Assembly (NCBI GenBank): GCA_016744875.1
Contig: JADGDL010000003.1
Coordinates: 1 to 64,000 of the forward strand
Source: Sulfurovum sp.
GTDB taxonomy: Bacteria; Campylobacterota; Campylobacteria; Campylobacterales; Sulfurovaceae
Length of the DNA: 64,000 bases
Reading direction: 5' to 3'
In this document: in pieces, positions 52,804-61,531 of the stretch
Numbering within the stretch: the stretch's first letter is position 1
Layout of the letters: each line of letters opens with the position of its first letter
Notes under the pieces: model-generated
What the model saw: the letters and a program-made list of their open reading frames with translations, nothing else
Told to the model about the DNA's origin: nothing
Databases searched by the model: none
Translations under genes and position numbers: made by a program

Positions 52804-54084
52804 TTAGATATCTCTAGGATCTACGATCTTACCTGCGATCGCGGAAGCTGCTGCTACTGCAGAGTTTGCCAAGTAAATTTCAGAGGTTCTAGCGCCCATA
52901 CGTCCAACAAAGTTACGGTTGGTTGTAGCCACACAGCGTTCACCATCTCCCAAAATTCCCATGTATCCGCCAAGACAAGCTCCACAAGTTGGGTTAGAAA
53001 CGACTGCCCCTGCTTCGATAAGGATTTCCATCAAACCTTCTTTTTGTGCTTGAAGCAAGATCTTCTGTGTAGCAGGGGTTACGATCATACGTGTATGACG
53101 TGCAACTCTGTGCCCTTTCATGATCTCCGCCGCAATACGTAGATCTTCTATACGTCCATTCGTACAAGATCCTATCATTACTTGGTCAACTTTCAGATCA
53201 TCTGCAACAGCTTGTTCTACAGGCTTACCATTTGATGGTAAGAACGGGTAAGCAATGACCGGTGAAAGTGCCGATGTATCTATAGTGATAAATTGACAGT
53301 ACTCAGCATCTGCATCAGAAGTATGGATCTTAGGTTCGGCTCTCAGTCCACCGTTTACTTCTTTTCTATCTTCAAGATATGCAAGTGTAACATCATCAAC
53401 GGCAAAGATACCATTTTTGGCACCTGCCTCGATGACCATATTTGCGATAGAGAATCTGTCTGCCATACCTAAGTACTGGATAGCTTCACCTGTAAATTCA
53501 ATAGCTTTATAGAGTGCACCATCCACACCTATCTGACGGATAAGTTCCAAGATGATGTCTTTACCATAAATATGTTCACCAGGTTTACCTGTCAACTCAA
53601 CTTTAATCGTCTCAGGCACTTTAAACCAGTTACCACCCGTGATCATCCCAAATGAAAGGTCTGTACTTCCCATACCTGTTGAAAAAGCACCAAGTGCTCC
53701 ATGTGTACAAGTGTGGCTATCTGCACCGATGATAACATCACCAGGAACAACAAGTCCTTTTTCTGGAAGTAAGGCATGCTCGATACCCATATCCTTTTCA
53801 TCAAAAAAGTACTTCATGTCATGCTTATACGCAAATTCTCTAGAGATCTTTGCTTGGTTTGCTGATGCGATATCTTTTGCCGGAATATAGTGATCCATCA
53901 CGATACAAAAGTTGTCAGGTCTAGCCATCTTTTCTGCACCTGATTCTTCAAACGCTCTAATAGAAATAGGTGTTGTAATGTCATTCCCGATGATCATATC
54001 GATATCTACTCTAACGATCTCTCCTGCATGTAACTCTCGCCCAGCATGTTCCGAAAAGATCTTTTCTGTCATAGTTTGTGCCAT
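52804..54084 (-). CDS. leuC: 3-isopropylmalate dehydratase large subunit
   Basis: 426 residues, the short (archaeal/HACN-like) form. An aconitase-fold enzyme of leucine synthesis. Cluster ligands: MIGSCTNGRIEDL (first Cys) and NPTCGACLGGYMG (second and third Cys); GADSHTCTHGALGAFSTGMGSTD and the Arg/Ser-rich VATTNRNFVGRMG end are typical. leuD is not adjacent. ATG preceded by AAGGACAACCT. Confidence 0.93.
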   Translation of the reverse strand: MAQTMTEKIFSEHAGRELHAGEIVRVDIDMIIGNDITTPISIRAFEESGAEKMARPDNFCIVMDHYIPAKDIASANQAKISREFAYKHDMKYFFDEKDMGIEHALLPEKGLVVPGDVIIGADSHTCTHGALGAFSTGMGSTDLSFGMITGGNWFKVPETIKVELTGKPGEHIYGKDIILELIRQIGVDGALYKAIEFTGEAIQYLGMADRFSIANMVIEAGAKNGIFAVDDVTLAYLEDRKEVNGGLRAEPKIHTSDADAEYCQFITIDTSALSPVIAYPFLPSNGKPVEQAVADDLKVDQVMIGSCTNGRIEDLRIAAEIMKGHRVARHTRMIVTPATQKILLQAQKEGLMEILIEAGAVVSNPTCGACLGGYMGILGDGERCVATTNRNFVGRMGARTSEIYLANSAVAAASAIAGKIVDPRDI

Positions 54085-54192
54085 AGGTTGTCCTTCATCT
54101 ACATTACATAATGTATATAATAAATAATAACGCGAATTATAGCGAAAAAAAATTATGCTAGAATTTCACCACAAATATGAAGAAAGACTCAA

Positions 54193-55536
54193 ATGAAACT
54201 ATACGAACTCAGAGCCATCGCAAAACGTCTCAATAACTTCTCTTTTATCAGTCGAGCCAGACGTATTGAAGACAATACTCTTGAATTGGTATTTGACAAA
54301 TCTGACAGCTATTTTTTCAACATGACACGAGGACACAGTTTTATATATAAAGCCCCATCACAAAGGCCACTTCAAGGATACAATGCACCTTTTGACACCT
54401 TGCTTCACACACTGATGTCTGCTAGTAAACTCATTGCTGTCGATGTCCCTGATGGAGACCGTATTTTGCGTTTTACCATTGCCCCAAAAAGTTCTTATAA
54501 AGACAAGATCATCTATCTTCAACTTGAATTTACAGGGAAAAATACCAATGCCATACTCATAGATGACAACGAGGTGATCATCGAAGCACTGAGACACATA
54601 GACAGTGAAAGCTCATTTCGTGTGATCCGTCCCGGGATGGAACTCCTTTCTATTCCTCCTTTTGAGCGTACAGAAGAAACTCAGGAGATTACTGATGTAG
54701 ATGCATATTTAGAAGAAAAATATACCCAAACACAACGTAAAAAACTTTTAGAGATGCAGAAACAAAAACTTTCTGTCACCAGTAAAAAAATAAAAAAATT
54801 TGAACAACTTCTCAACAAACTTCCTAATGAAGACAAGTTAAATACTCAGGCTATAGAACACAAAAACACAGCAAACCTCATCTTGGCAAACCTCTACCAG
54901 ATAAAACCCTACGACACAAAACTTAAAACCTATGATTTTGAAGGTAACGAAGTTAGCATCACTCTCCCAAAAGATGTCAAAGTCAACCGTATTTCAGACT
55001 ACTACTTTAACCTCTCCAAACGTGCGAAGAGCAAAGCAAAAAACATACACATAGAAAAAGAAAACCTGGAGAGTAAAAAAGCCTTTTATGAAAATATACT
55101 CTATGCTTTGGAACAGGCGAAAACCCCTTATGAACTCGAACTTTTAGTACCTAAACGTGCAAAATCTTTACGTAAGAAAGAGAAACTAAAAGAAGGTGAA
55201 CTCTTTTGGATCGAAGGATATAAAGTGCTTGTTGGACGAAACGCAAATGAGAACCAAAAACTACTGGAAATTGCCAAGGCAAATGACCTGTGGATGCACA
55301 TACGAGATATACGTTCAAGTCATGTCATCATCAGAACGGATAAGCAGAACCTGCCTGACTCTGTCATACAGGCAGCAGCCAAACTCTGTGTAGATTTTTC
55401 AGTCAAAAGTCCCGGAGATTATGAAGTAGACTACACCAAACGAAAATTCGTCAAAGTACAGGAAGCTTCAAACGTACTTTACAACAAATATGACACGATA
55501 AGAGTCACTAAAGAGGGTGTAGAGATAAGAGTTTAA
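54193..55536 (+). CDS. NFACT/RqcH-like protein
   Basis: 447 residues, shorter than B. subtilis RqcH (about 570). NFACT-N-like N-terminus with the Asp-Arg pair D89-R90 (PDGDRILRF) used for tRNA contact in RqcH; a basic coiled-coil (about 190-330: KKLLEMQKQKLSVTSKKIKKF, NIHIEKENLESKKAFYENI); and a C-terminal NFACT-R domain (GRNANENQKLLEIAKANDLW, then SHVIIR). Such proteins bind stalled 50S-peptidyl-tRNA and add C-terminal alanine tails. Often annotated fibronectin-binding protein; that is misleading here. Confidence 0.82.
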   Translation: MKLYELRAIAKRLNNFSFISRARRIEDNTLELVFDKSDSYFFNMTRGHSFIYKAPSQRPLQGYNAPFDTLLHTLMSASKLIAVDVPDGDRILRFTIAPKSSYKDKIIYLQLEFTGKNTNAILIDDNEVIIEALRHIDSESSFRVIRPGMELLSIPPFERTEETQEITDVDAYLEEKYTQTQRKKLLEMQKQKLSVTSKKIKKFEQLLNKLPNEDKLNTQAIEHKNTANLILANLYQIKPYDTKLKTYDFEGNEVSITLPKDVKVNRISDYYFNLSKRAKSKAKNIHIEKENLESKKAFYENILYALEQAKTPYELELLVPKRAKSLRKKEKLKEGELFWIEGYKVLVGRNANENQKLLEIAKANDLWMHIRDIRSSHVIIRTDKQNLPDSVIQAAAKLCVDFSVKSPGDYEVDYTKRKFVKVQEASNVLYNKYDTIRVTKEGVEIRV

Positions 55537-55548
55537 CAGTTGACGTGG

Positions 55549-55554
55549 TATAAT
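55549..55554 (+). promoter_or_regulatory. Predicted -10 box for cdsA
   Basis: TATAAT in GTGGTATAATCATAG, 36 bp before the cdsA ATG and just after the NFACT stop codon, with TTGACG (55540-55545) close upstream; that -35-like spacing is too short, so only the -10 is proposed. Confidence 0.45.
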
Positions 55555-55589
55555 CATAGCCTATTTATAAAAATCAGGGAATTATTATC

Positions 55590-56345
55590 ATGAAAAATTT
55601 AAGTTCTTTTCATCAACGTGTGCTCACAGGTATTGGACTGCTTGCACTGGTAGGCTTCATCGGCTGGGTAGATAACTTCTTTGTAATGTGGGCATTTTTG
55701 GGTGTCATTTACATCTTTGCTTTTTATGAGGCGATGAGACTCTTTAAACTCACCTCTGCTTCTGCCTACTTTTGGGCTATTTTCTTGTGGTTAGTGACCT
55801 ATTTCTATCCAAATCCTGATGATCTCTTTTTCTTTATCGCAGTGATCTTTGCAGGTTCTCTTGCCTATTTTCACAATTTTGATAAAAGACTCTTACTTCC
55901 TTTTCTCTATCCCGTAAGTGGTATACTCTTTTTCCTCATCCTCTACCAGGACTTTGGTATCATGTCTATGCTTTGGTTACTTATTACAGTGGCGATTACA
56001 GACAGTGGTGCTTACTTTACAGGAAAAGCCATAGGTAAAACAAAATTTTCAGATACATCACCGAACAAAACACTTGAAGGTGTATTTGGCGGGGTCATAC
56101 TTGCTACAATTGCCGGATCTTTTGCAGGACTCTACGTAGTAGAATTATGGATCGCCGTTATTGTAACACTGCTTACGTCTATCTCTTCCATATTTGGAGA
56201 TCTTTTCGAATCTTACCTCAAACGTGAAGCAGGAGTAAAAGACTCTGGAGACATCCTCCCTGGTCATGGAGGTATCTTAGATAGAATTGACGGTTACCTG
56301 TTTGGTGCTGTTATTATGGTCATTGCATTACGAGCATTGATCTAA
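55590..56345 (+). CDS. cdsA: Phosphatidate cytidylyltransferase
   Basis: 251 residues, about seven helices. Makes CDP-diacylglycerol from phosphatidic acid and CTP. The C-terminal signature is visible: SIFGDLFESYLKREAGVKDSGDILPGHGGILDRIDG. Part of the phospholipid/isoprenoid run cdsA-dxr, an order common in bacteria. Confidence 0.95.
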   Translation: MKNLSSFHQRVLTGIGLLALVGFIGWVDNFFVMWAFLGVIYIFAFYEAMRLFKLTSASAYFWAIFLWLVTYFYPNPDDLFFFIAVIFAGSLAYFHNFDKRLLLPFLYPVSGILFFLILYQDFGIMSMLWLLITVAITDSGAYFTGKAIGKTKFSDTSPNKTLEGVFGGVILATIAGSFAGLYVVELWIAVIVTLLTSISSIFGDLFESYLKREAGVKDSGDILPGHGGILDRIDGYLFGAVIMVIALRALI

Positions 56346-56348
56346 TCT

Positions 56349-56480
56349 ATGTCTAGCATCGTTCTATTAGGTTTCATTAAAGGACACAAGATGAGCAAAG
56401 CACATCATGCTGCGCTGCCGCTGAGACCTCTTCAGCAGAGTGCTCGCGTGACTTGTCACTTGGAAATTTTTTATGCATAG
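56349..56480 (+). pseudogene. Partial duplicate of the dxr 5' end
   Basis: A 43-codon ORF starts ATGTCTAGCATCGTTCTATT, encoding MSSIVLLGF, nearly the dxr start MHSIVLLGS. After about nine codons similarity is lost and a locally GC-rich stretch follows (56419-56450), and its frame stops inside the true dxr start. Most likely a decayed tandem duplication, not a gene. Confidence 0.35.
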
Positions 56481-57552
56481 TATCGTTCTCTTAGGCTCTA
56501 CAGGCTCCATAGGGGTCAATACCCTCATCGTTGCAAAACGCTACAATATTCACATCGAAGCACTTGTAGCAGGTTCGAACATAGACCTGCTAAATGCGCA
56601 GATACAAGAACATAAACCAAAAGTAGTTGCCATTGCTCATGAAGCAGACAGACATAAGGTCAATCACACAGATGTCCGTTGCGGAAGTGAAGCCATACTA
56701 ACACTCATAGAAGAATCACAAAGCCAAACTATTGTCAATGCCCTTGTAGGGTATACCGGTCTGGCACCTACCCTGAAAGCTACAGCACTTGGAAAAAGAG
56801 TTGCACTTGCGAACAAAGAGTCGCTTGTGGTGGCAGGTGAATTCATAGATATGTCTCTTATTACGCCCATAGACTCTGAGCATTTTGGTCTTTGGTATCT
56901 GATGAATGAACGTCCTGTCTCCAAACTTTATATCACTGCCTCTGGTGGTGCATTTAGAGACTGGGAGCTTGATAAAATGAAAGACGCTACTTTTTCAGAT
57001 GCTCTGAAACACCCTAACTGGTCCATGGGCAATAAGATCACTATAGATTCTGCTACCATGACCAACAAACTCTTTGAACTTCTAGAAGCAAAGTGGCTCT
57101 TTGACACTTCTAACATCGATGCAGTGATAGAGAAAAAATCCATCATCCATGCCTTAACAGAGTTTAAAGACGGTTCTACCACGGCCCACTTTGCTGGTGT
57201 TGATATGAAACTTCCTATCGCTTTTGCGCTAAGAGGAAAGGTAGAAGAAGAGATACTGCCTCCTACAGATCTGCTTGAGATGGGTGCCATCGAATTTTTA
57301 CCTATAGAAGCAGCACGTTATCCTATCTGGGACATCAAAGAGCACATCTTAACCCATCCTCATCTAGGGGTGGTGGTCAATGCAGCCAATGAAGAAGCCA
57401 TCAAAGCATTTCAAGAAGAAAAATGTTCATTTTTTGAAATGTCTGAAATGGTTTTAGATGCTTATGAAAAATTTGAAGATATCAAAGCAAAAAATATAGC
57501 TGAGATCATAGCGATAGATAAAGAGGTACGCGCCTATGCAAACACAAGATAA
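56473..57552 (+). CDS. dxr: 1-deoxy-D-xylulose 5-phosphate reductoisomerase
   Basis: 359 residues, slightly short for the family (about 390). Second enzyme of the MEP isoprenoid pathway. NADPH motif LGSTGSIGVNTL (5-16); LANKESLVVAGE; the metal/substrate motif PIDSEHFGLW; ITASGGAFRDW; and the NKITIDSATMTNK helix. Its end overlaps the hydrolase gene by 17 bp. ispA, also an isoprenoid gene, lies elsewhere in the window. Confidence 0.95.
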   Translation: MHSIVLLGSTGSIGVNTLIVAKRYNIHIEALVAGSNIDLLNAQIQEHKPKVVAIAHEADRHKVNHTDVRCGSEAILTLIEESQSQTIVNALVGYTGLAPTLKATALGKRVALANKESLVVAGEFIDMSLITPIDSEHFGLWYLMNERPVSKLYITASGGAFRDWELDKMKDATFSDALKHPNWSMGNKITIDSATMTNKLFELLEAKWLFDTSNIDAVIEKKSIIHALTEFKDGSTTAHFAGVDMKLPIAFALRGKVEEEILPPTDLLEMGAIEFLPIEAARYPIWDIKEHILTHPHLGVVVNAANEEAIKAFQEEKCSFFEMSEMVLDAYEKFEDIKAKNIAEIIAIDKEVRAYANTR

Positions 57553-58075
57553 AGTCCTCATTTTACACGGTTGGGGAGGTTCTGATACTCCACACTGGCA
57601 AGCAGAACTGGCAGGTGAAATAGCTAAAGATTACGGTACTGTCTCCTTTCCTCTTCTTGACAACTGTCACTTTCCAAGTAAGAACAGATGGGTCAAACAG
57701 GTCAAGCAACTTCTTGAAGAGTTTAAACCAGATACCGTTGTCTGCCATTCCTTGGCCAATACTTTATGGTTTTGGCTCTGTCAGGAAGAGATTCCTACTG
57801 TAGAGAGACTCTTTATGGTTTCACCTCCAAGTCTCACCACTACAGAATCCACTATCAAAACATTCTTTCCTTGTGAGATACCTCAAAATATTCATGCCAA
57901 AGAAGTACAAATGATCGTCTCCGACAATGACCCATGGGTCGAAATGGAAGAAGCAAAAGAGATTGCTTCGTATTATGACATTCCCTTAACCATCATTGAA
58001 GATGCGGGGCATATCAATGCAGATTCAGGATATGGGAAATGGGAACTGATCGAAAACCTGGTTATGGGAAAATAA
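57536..58075 (+). CDS. RBBP9/YdeN-type small serine hydrolase
   Basis: 179 residues, single alpha/beta-hydrolase domain. HGWGGSDTPHWQ (11-22), the nucleophile elbow VCHSLANTLWF (Ser in CHSLA), and the closing DAGHINADSGYG with the catalytic His and the SDNDPWV Asp are all seen, so it should be catalytic. Family substrates are poorly known. It overlaps dxr by 17 bp and tsaD by 1 bp, so the three are translationally linked. Confidence 0.82.
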   Translation: MQTQDKVLILHGWGGSDTPHWQAELAGEIAKDYGTVSFPLLDNCHFPSKNRWVKQVKQLLEEFKPDTVVCHSLANTLWFWLCQEEIPTVERLFMVSPPSLTTTESTIKTFFPCEIPQNIHAKEVQMIVSDNDPWVEMEEAKEIASYYDIPLTIIEDAGHINADSGYGKWELIENLVMGK

Positions 58076-59088
58076 TGATTTTAAGTATTGAGTCAAGTTG
58101 TGATGACAGCTCCATATCTATCACCGAAATAGCTACAAAAAAAATAATTTATCATAAAAAGATCTCTCAAGAAGCTGAGCACTCTTGTTATGGAGGCGTG
58201 GTTCCAGAACTGGCTTCAAGACTCCATGCTGTAGCACTACCAAAGATATTGGAAGAGACAAAACCCTATTTTGACAAACTCAAAGCAATAGCAGTGACCA
58301 ATCAGCCAGGTTTAGGAGTTACCCTTCTTGAAGGGATCGCTATGGCAAAAACTTTGACTGTTTTACTGAACCTTCCCCTTATCCCTGTGCATCATTTAAA
58401 AGGCCATATTTACTCTTTATTCATTGAAAAAGAGTCTACCCTACCCTTACTCGTACTTCTGATCTCAGGAGGGCATACACAAGTGATACGTGTAAAAAGT
58501 TTTGAACATATGGAAATTTTAGCCACCAGTATGGATGACTCCGTAGGAGAAAGTTTTGATAAATGTGCCAAAATGATGGGCTTAGGCTATCCAGGGGGAC
58601 CTCTCATAGAGGCATTGGCTCTAAAAGGTGATGCAAACCGTTTTGATCTGCCTGTACCACTACGAAATTCACCTCTCATCGCTTTTTCTCTCTCTGGACT
58701 CAAAAATGCCGTTCGCCTCAAAGTGGAGGCTTGTGGTGGAGCTGAAAATATGACGGAGCAGGACAAAGCAGATCTCTCTGCCTCATTCCAAAAAGCTGTT
58801 AAACTTCACCTGCTCCAAAAAAGTAAAAAGATCTTTGCAAAAGAACCCATAAAAGACTTTGCCATCGTTGGTGGTGCATCAGCAAACAAGTACATACGAA
58901 ATGCTTATGAAAACCTCTGTAAAGAGTTTAAAAAAACACTTCATGTAGCACCATTGGAATACTGTTCTGATAATGCTGCCATGATAGGCCGTTATGCCCT
59001 TGATGCTTATGAAAAAAAGCAGTTTATCGATCCCAATGAGATTGACATTGTAAGTACCAAAAAACAGCAGGCAGGGATGTTACTCTAG
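58075..59088 (+). CDS. tsaD: tRNA N6-threonylcarbamoyladenosine transferase TsaD
   Basis: 337 residues from the ATG at 58075 (overlapping the hydrolase TAA as TAATG); a longer in-frame start at 58039 lies within the hydrolase gene. Transfers threonylcarbamoyl to A37 of ANN-decoding tRNAs. ILSIESSCDDSS (N-terminal), GGVVPELASRLHA, the metal-binding HHLKGH, LLISGGHTQVI, GGPLIEALALKGD, VGGASANKYIR and CSDNAAMIGRY are typical ASKHA/TsaD motifs. Confidence 0.96.
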   Translation: MILSIESSCDDSSISITEIATKKIIYHKKISQEAEHSCYGGVVPELASRLHAVALPKILEETKPYFDKLKAIAVTNQPGLGVTLLEGIAMAKTLTVLLNLPLIPVHHLKGHIYSLFIEKESTLPLLVLLISGGHTQVIRVKSFEHMEILATSMDDSVGESFDKCAKMMGLGYPGGPLIEALALKGDANRFDLPVPLRNSPLIAFSLSGLKNAVRLKVEACGGAENMTEQDKADLSASFQKAVKLHLLQKSKKIFAKEPIKDFAIVGGASANKYIRNAYENLCKEFKKTLHVAPLEYCSDNAAMIGRYALDAYEKKQFIDPNEIDIVSTKKQQAGMLL

Positions 59089-59215
59089 TACACAAATAAG
59101 CACTTCTGCAAGCTACTTGCATTCTACGTTCTACTCTCTGTATATTTGCCCCCGTTCCTAAGCCAAATTTAGCTAAAATATATACACTTATACCCCCACA
59201 CAATGGAGTCTACAT

Positions 59216-61531
59216 ATGGCAGAATATGGTGCTAGTAATATTAAGGTCCTAAAAGGACTAGAAGCGGTAAGAAAAAGACCTGGTATGTACATCGGTGACA
59301 CATCAACAAAAGGGCTTCACCACCTCGTTTACGAAGTTGTTGATAACTCTATCGATGAAGCGATGGCAGGCTATTGTGACACAATCAAAGTCACACTTAC
59401 AAAAGAAGGTTCAGCGGTCATCGAAGATAACGGTCGTGGTATCCCTGTTACAGAACACCCTACTGAGAAAATATCTGCTGCAACTGTTGTACTGACAGTA
59501 CTTCACGCCGGTGGTAAATTTGATAAAGACACCTATAAAGTTTCCGGTGGTCTTCACGGGGTTGGTGTCTCTGTTGTAAATGCACTTTCCAAAGACCTTC
59601 ACCTTACTGTCTTTAAAGACAAAGAGATACACACACAAAGTTTTCAGGCAGGTATCCCTACAGCTGTACTTGAATCAGGTGACAGTACAAGAAAACATGG
59701 TACTAAAATAGAGTTCTGGCCGGATGACAGTATCTTTACCGAAGGTGTTATATTCCAAAAAGATATCTTGATGAAGCGTTTTAAAGAGCTTTGTTACTTA
59801 AATCCAAAGATCACTATTGATTTTAGAGATGAAAGAGACGGAACAAAAGAACTCTATCACTTTGAAGGTGGTATCAAACAGTTTGTAGAAGATATGAATA
59901 CCAAAGAGCCTCTTTCAAATGCACAGTTCTTTCAAGGAGCAGCAGATGATATTGAAATAGATATCGCTCTTATGTATTGTGATGCTGACTCTGAAAAATC
60001 ACTCTCTTTTGTTAACAACATCAAAACAGCAGATGGCGGTACACATGAGGCAGGGTTTAGAGCAGGTCTCACACGTTCTATGTCCTCATACATCGCTAAA
60101 AATGCCAATGCAAAAGAAAAAGGCACAAAGATTACAGGAGATGACTGTAAAGAAGGCCTCATTGCCATCGTTTCTGTTCGTGTACCTGAACCACAGTTTG
60201 AAGGTCAAACCAAAGGAAAACTGGGTTCATCTTATGTACGTCCCTTGGTACAGAAATTCTTCTCTGAGAACTTCAACAAATACTTAGAAGAGAATCCTCT
60301 TGAAGCCAAAGCGATCATGGCACAGGTTTTACTTGCTGCGCGTGGTAGAGATGCCGCAAAAAGAGCGAAAGACCTGGTAAAACGTAAAGATAATATGAGC
60401 ATCGGTACACTTCCTGGTAAACTGGCAGACTGTCAAAGTAAAGACCCGGAAGTGTCTGAGATATACCTGGTCGAAGGGGATTCTGCAGGCGGTTCTGCAA
60501 AACAGGGACGTGACAGAGTATTCCAGGCGATCTTGCCACTAAAAGGTAAGATCCTCAATGTTGAAAAAGCACGTCTTGAGAAGATCTTAAAATCTGATGA
60601 GATCAAGAACATGATCACTGCACTTGGGTGTGGTATCGGTGAAGAATTTAACGAAGATAAACTGCGTTACCATAAAGTCATTATCATGACCGATGCAGAT
60701 GTCGATGGTTCTCACATTCAGACATTGTTAATGACCTTCTTCTATAGATTCTTGAAACCTGTGATCGAAAAAGGCTACCTTTACCTTGCACAACCTCCGC
60801 TTTACCGTTATAAAAAAGGTAAAAATGAAACCTATTTGAAAGATGAGAAATCACTCAATGACTTCCTCATAGAACATGGTATCTCGGCTATTGAGAGTAA
60901 CACTATGGGAGAAGCAGATCTCGTTGACCTCTTTAAACTTGTTGCATACTACCGTATGACACTCAAAGAACTCGAAAAACGTTTTGCTCTACCCGAAATG
61001 ATCCGTTACATGATAGAAAATCCTGATATTGTCGGCACAGACAATAAAGCACTGGCAAAAACGATCGAAGACTATATTAATAAACTGGGATACAACATCC
61101 TCAATAAATCAATTAGCGAAGATACTATCCATCTTTTTGTTCAAACAAATGACGGACTGGAAGAACTTATCGTAGATGACGTGCTCTTTACAAATCCTCA
61201 CTATAATGAAGCCATACATATAAACCAAAAGATACAAGAGCATATTACTGATGAATTTAAAGATCAGGATCTTCTAACGCTCTTTGCAGAAGTTGAATCA
61301 AGTGCTAAAAAAGGTGCCTATATACAACGTTATAAAGGTCTTGGAGAGATGAACCCTGAACAACTTTGGGAAACGACGATGACACCTGAAAATAGAAGAC
61401 TTCTACAAGTAAAAATTGATGATGATGAAACTGCAAGTGATACATTTGTTCTCTTCATGGGTGATGAAGTGGAACCAAGAAGAAACTACATTGAAAGTCA
61501 TGCTAAAGATGTAAAACACCTGGATGTCTAA
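59216..61531 (+). CDS. gyrB: DNA gyrase subunit B
   Basis: 771 residues. ATPase domain with RKRPGMYIGDTS, EVVDNSIDEAMAG, IEDNGRGIPV and KVSGGLHGVGVSVVNAL; TOPRIM domain with EGDSAGGSAKQGRDR and MTDADVDGSHI; C-terminal YKGLGEMNPEQLWETTMTPE. Complete. Its TAA overlaps the start of the next gene (TAATG). The ribosome site GGAG is at about 59204-59207. Confidence 0.99.
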   Translation: MAEYGASNIKVLKGLEAVRKRPGMYIGDTSTKGLHHLVYEVVDNSIDEAMAGYCDTIKVTLTKEGSAVIEDNGRGIPVTEHPTEKISAATVVLTVLHAGGKFDKDTYKVSGGLHGVGVSVVNALSKDLHLTVFKDKEIHTQSFQAGIPTAVLESGDSTRKHGTKIEFWPDDSIFTEGVIFQKDILMKRFKELCYLNPKITIDFRDERDGTKELYHFEGGIKQFVEDMNTKEPLSNAQFFQGAADDIEIDIALMYCDADSEKSLSFVNNIKTADGGTHEAGFRAGLTRSMSSYIAKNANAKEKGTKITGDDCKEGLIAIVSVRVPEPQFEGQTKGKLGSSYVRPLVQKFFSENFNKYLEENPLEAKAIMAQVLLAARGRDAAKRAKDLVKRKDNMSIGTLPGKLADCQSKDPEVSEIYLVEGDSAGGSAKQGRDRVFQAILPLKGKILNVEKARLEKILKSDEIKNMITALGCGIGEEFNEDKLRYHKVIIMTDADVDGSHIQTLLMTFFYRFLKPVIEKGYLYLAQPPLYRYKKGKNETYLKDEKSLNDFLIEHGISAIESNTMGEADLVDLFKLVAYYRMTLKELEKRFALPEMIRYMIENPDIVGTDNKALAKTIEDYINKLGYNILNKSISEDTIHLFVQTNDGLEELIVDDVLFTNPHYNEAIHINQKIQEHITDEFKDQDLLTLFAEVESSAKKGAYIQRYKGLGEMNPEQLWETTMTPENRRLLQVKIDDDETASDTFVLFMGDEVEPRRNYIESHAKDVKHLDV

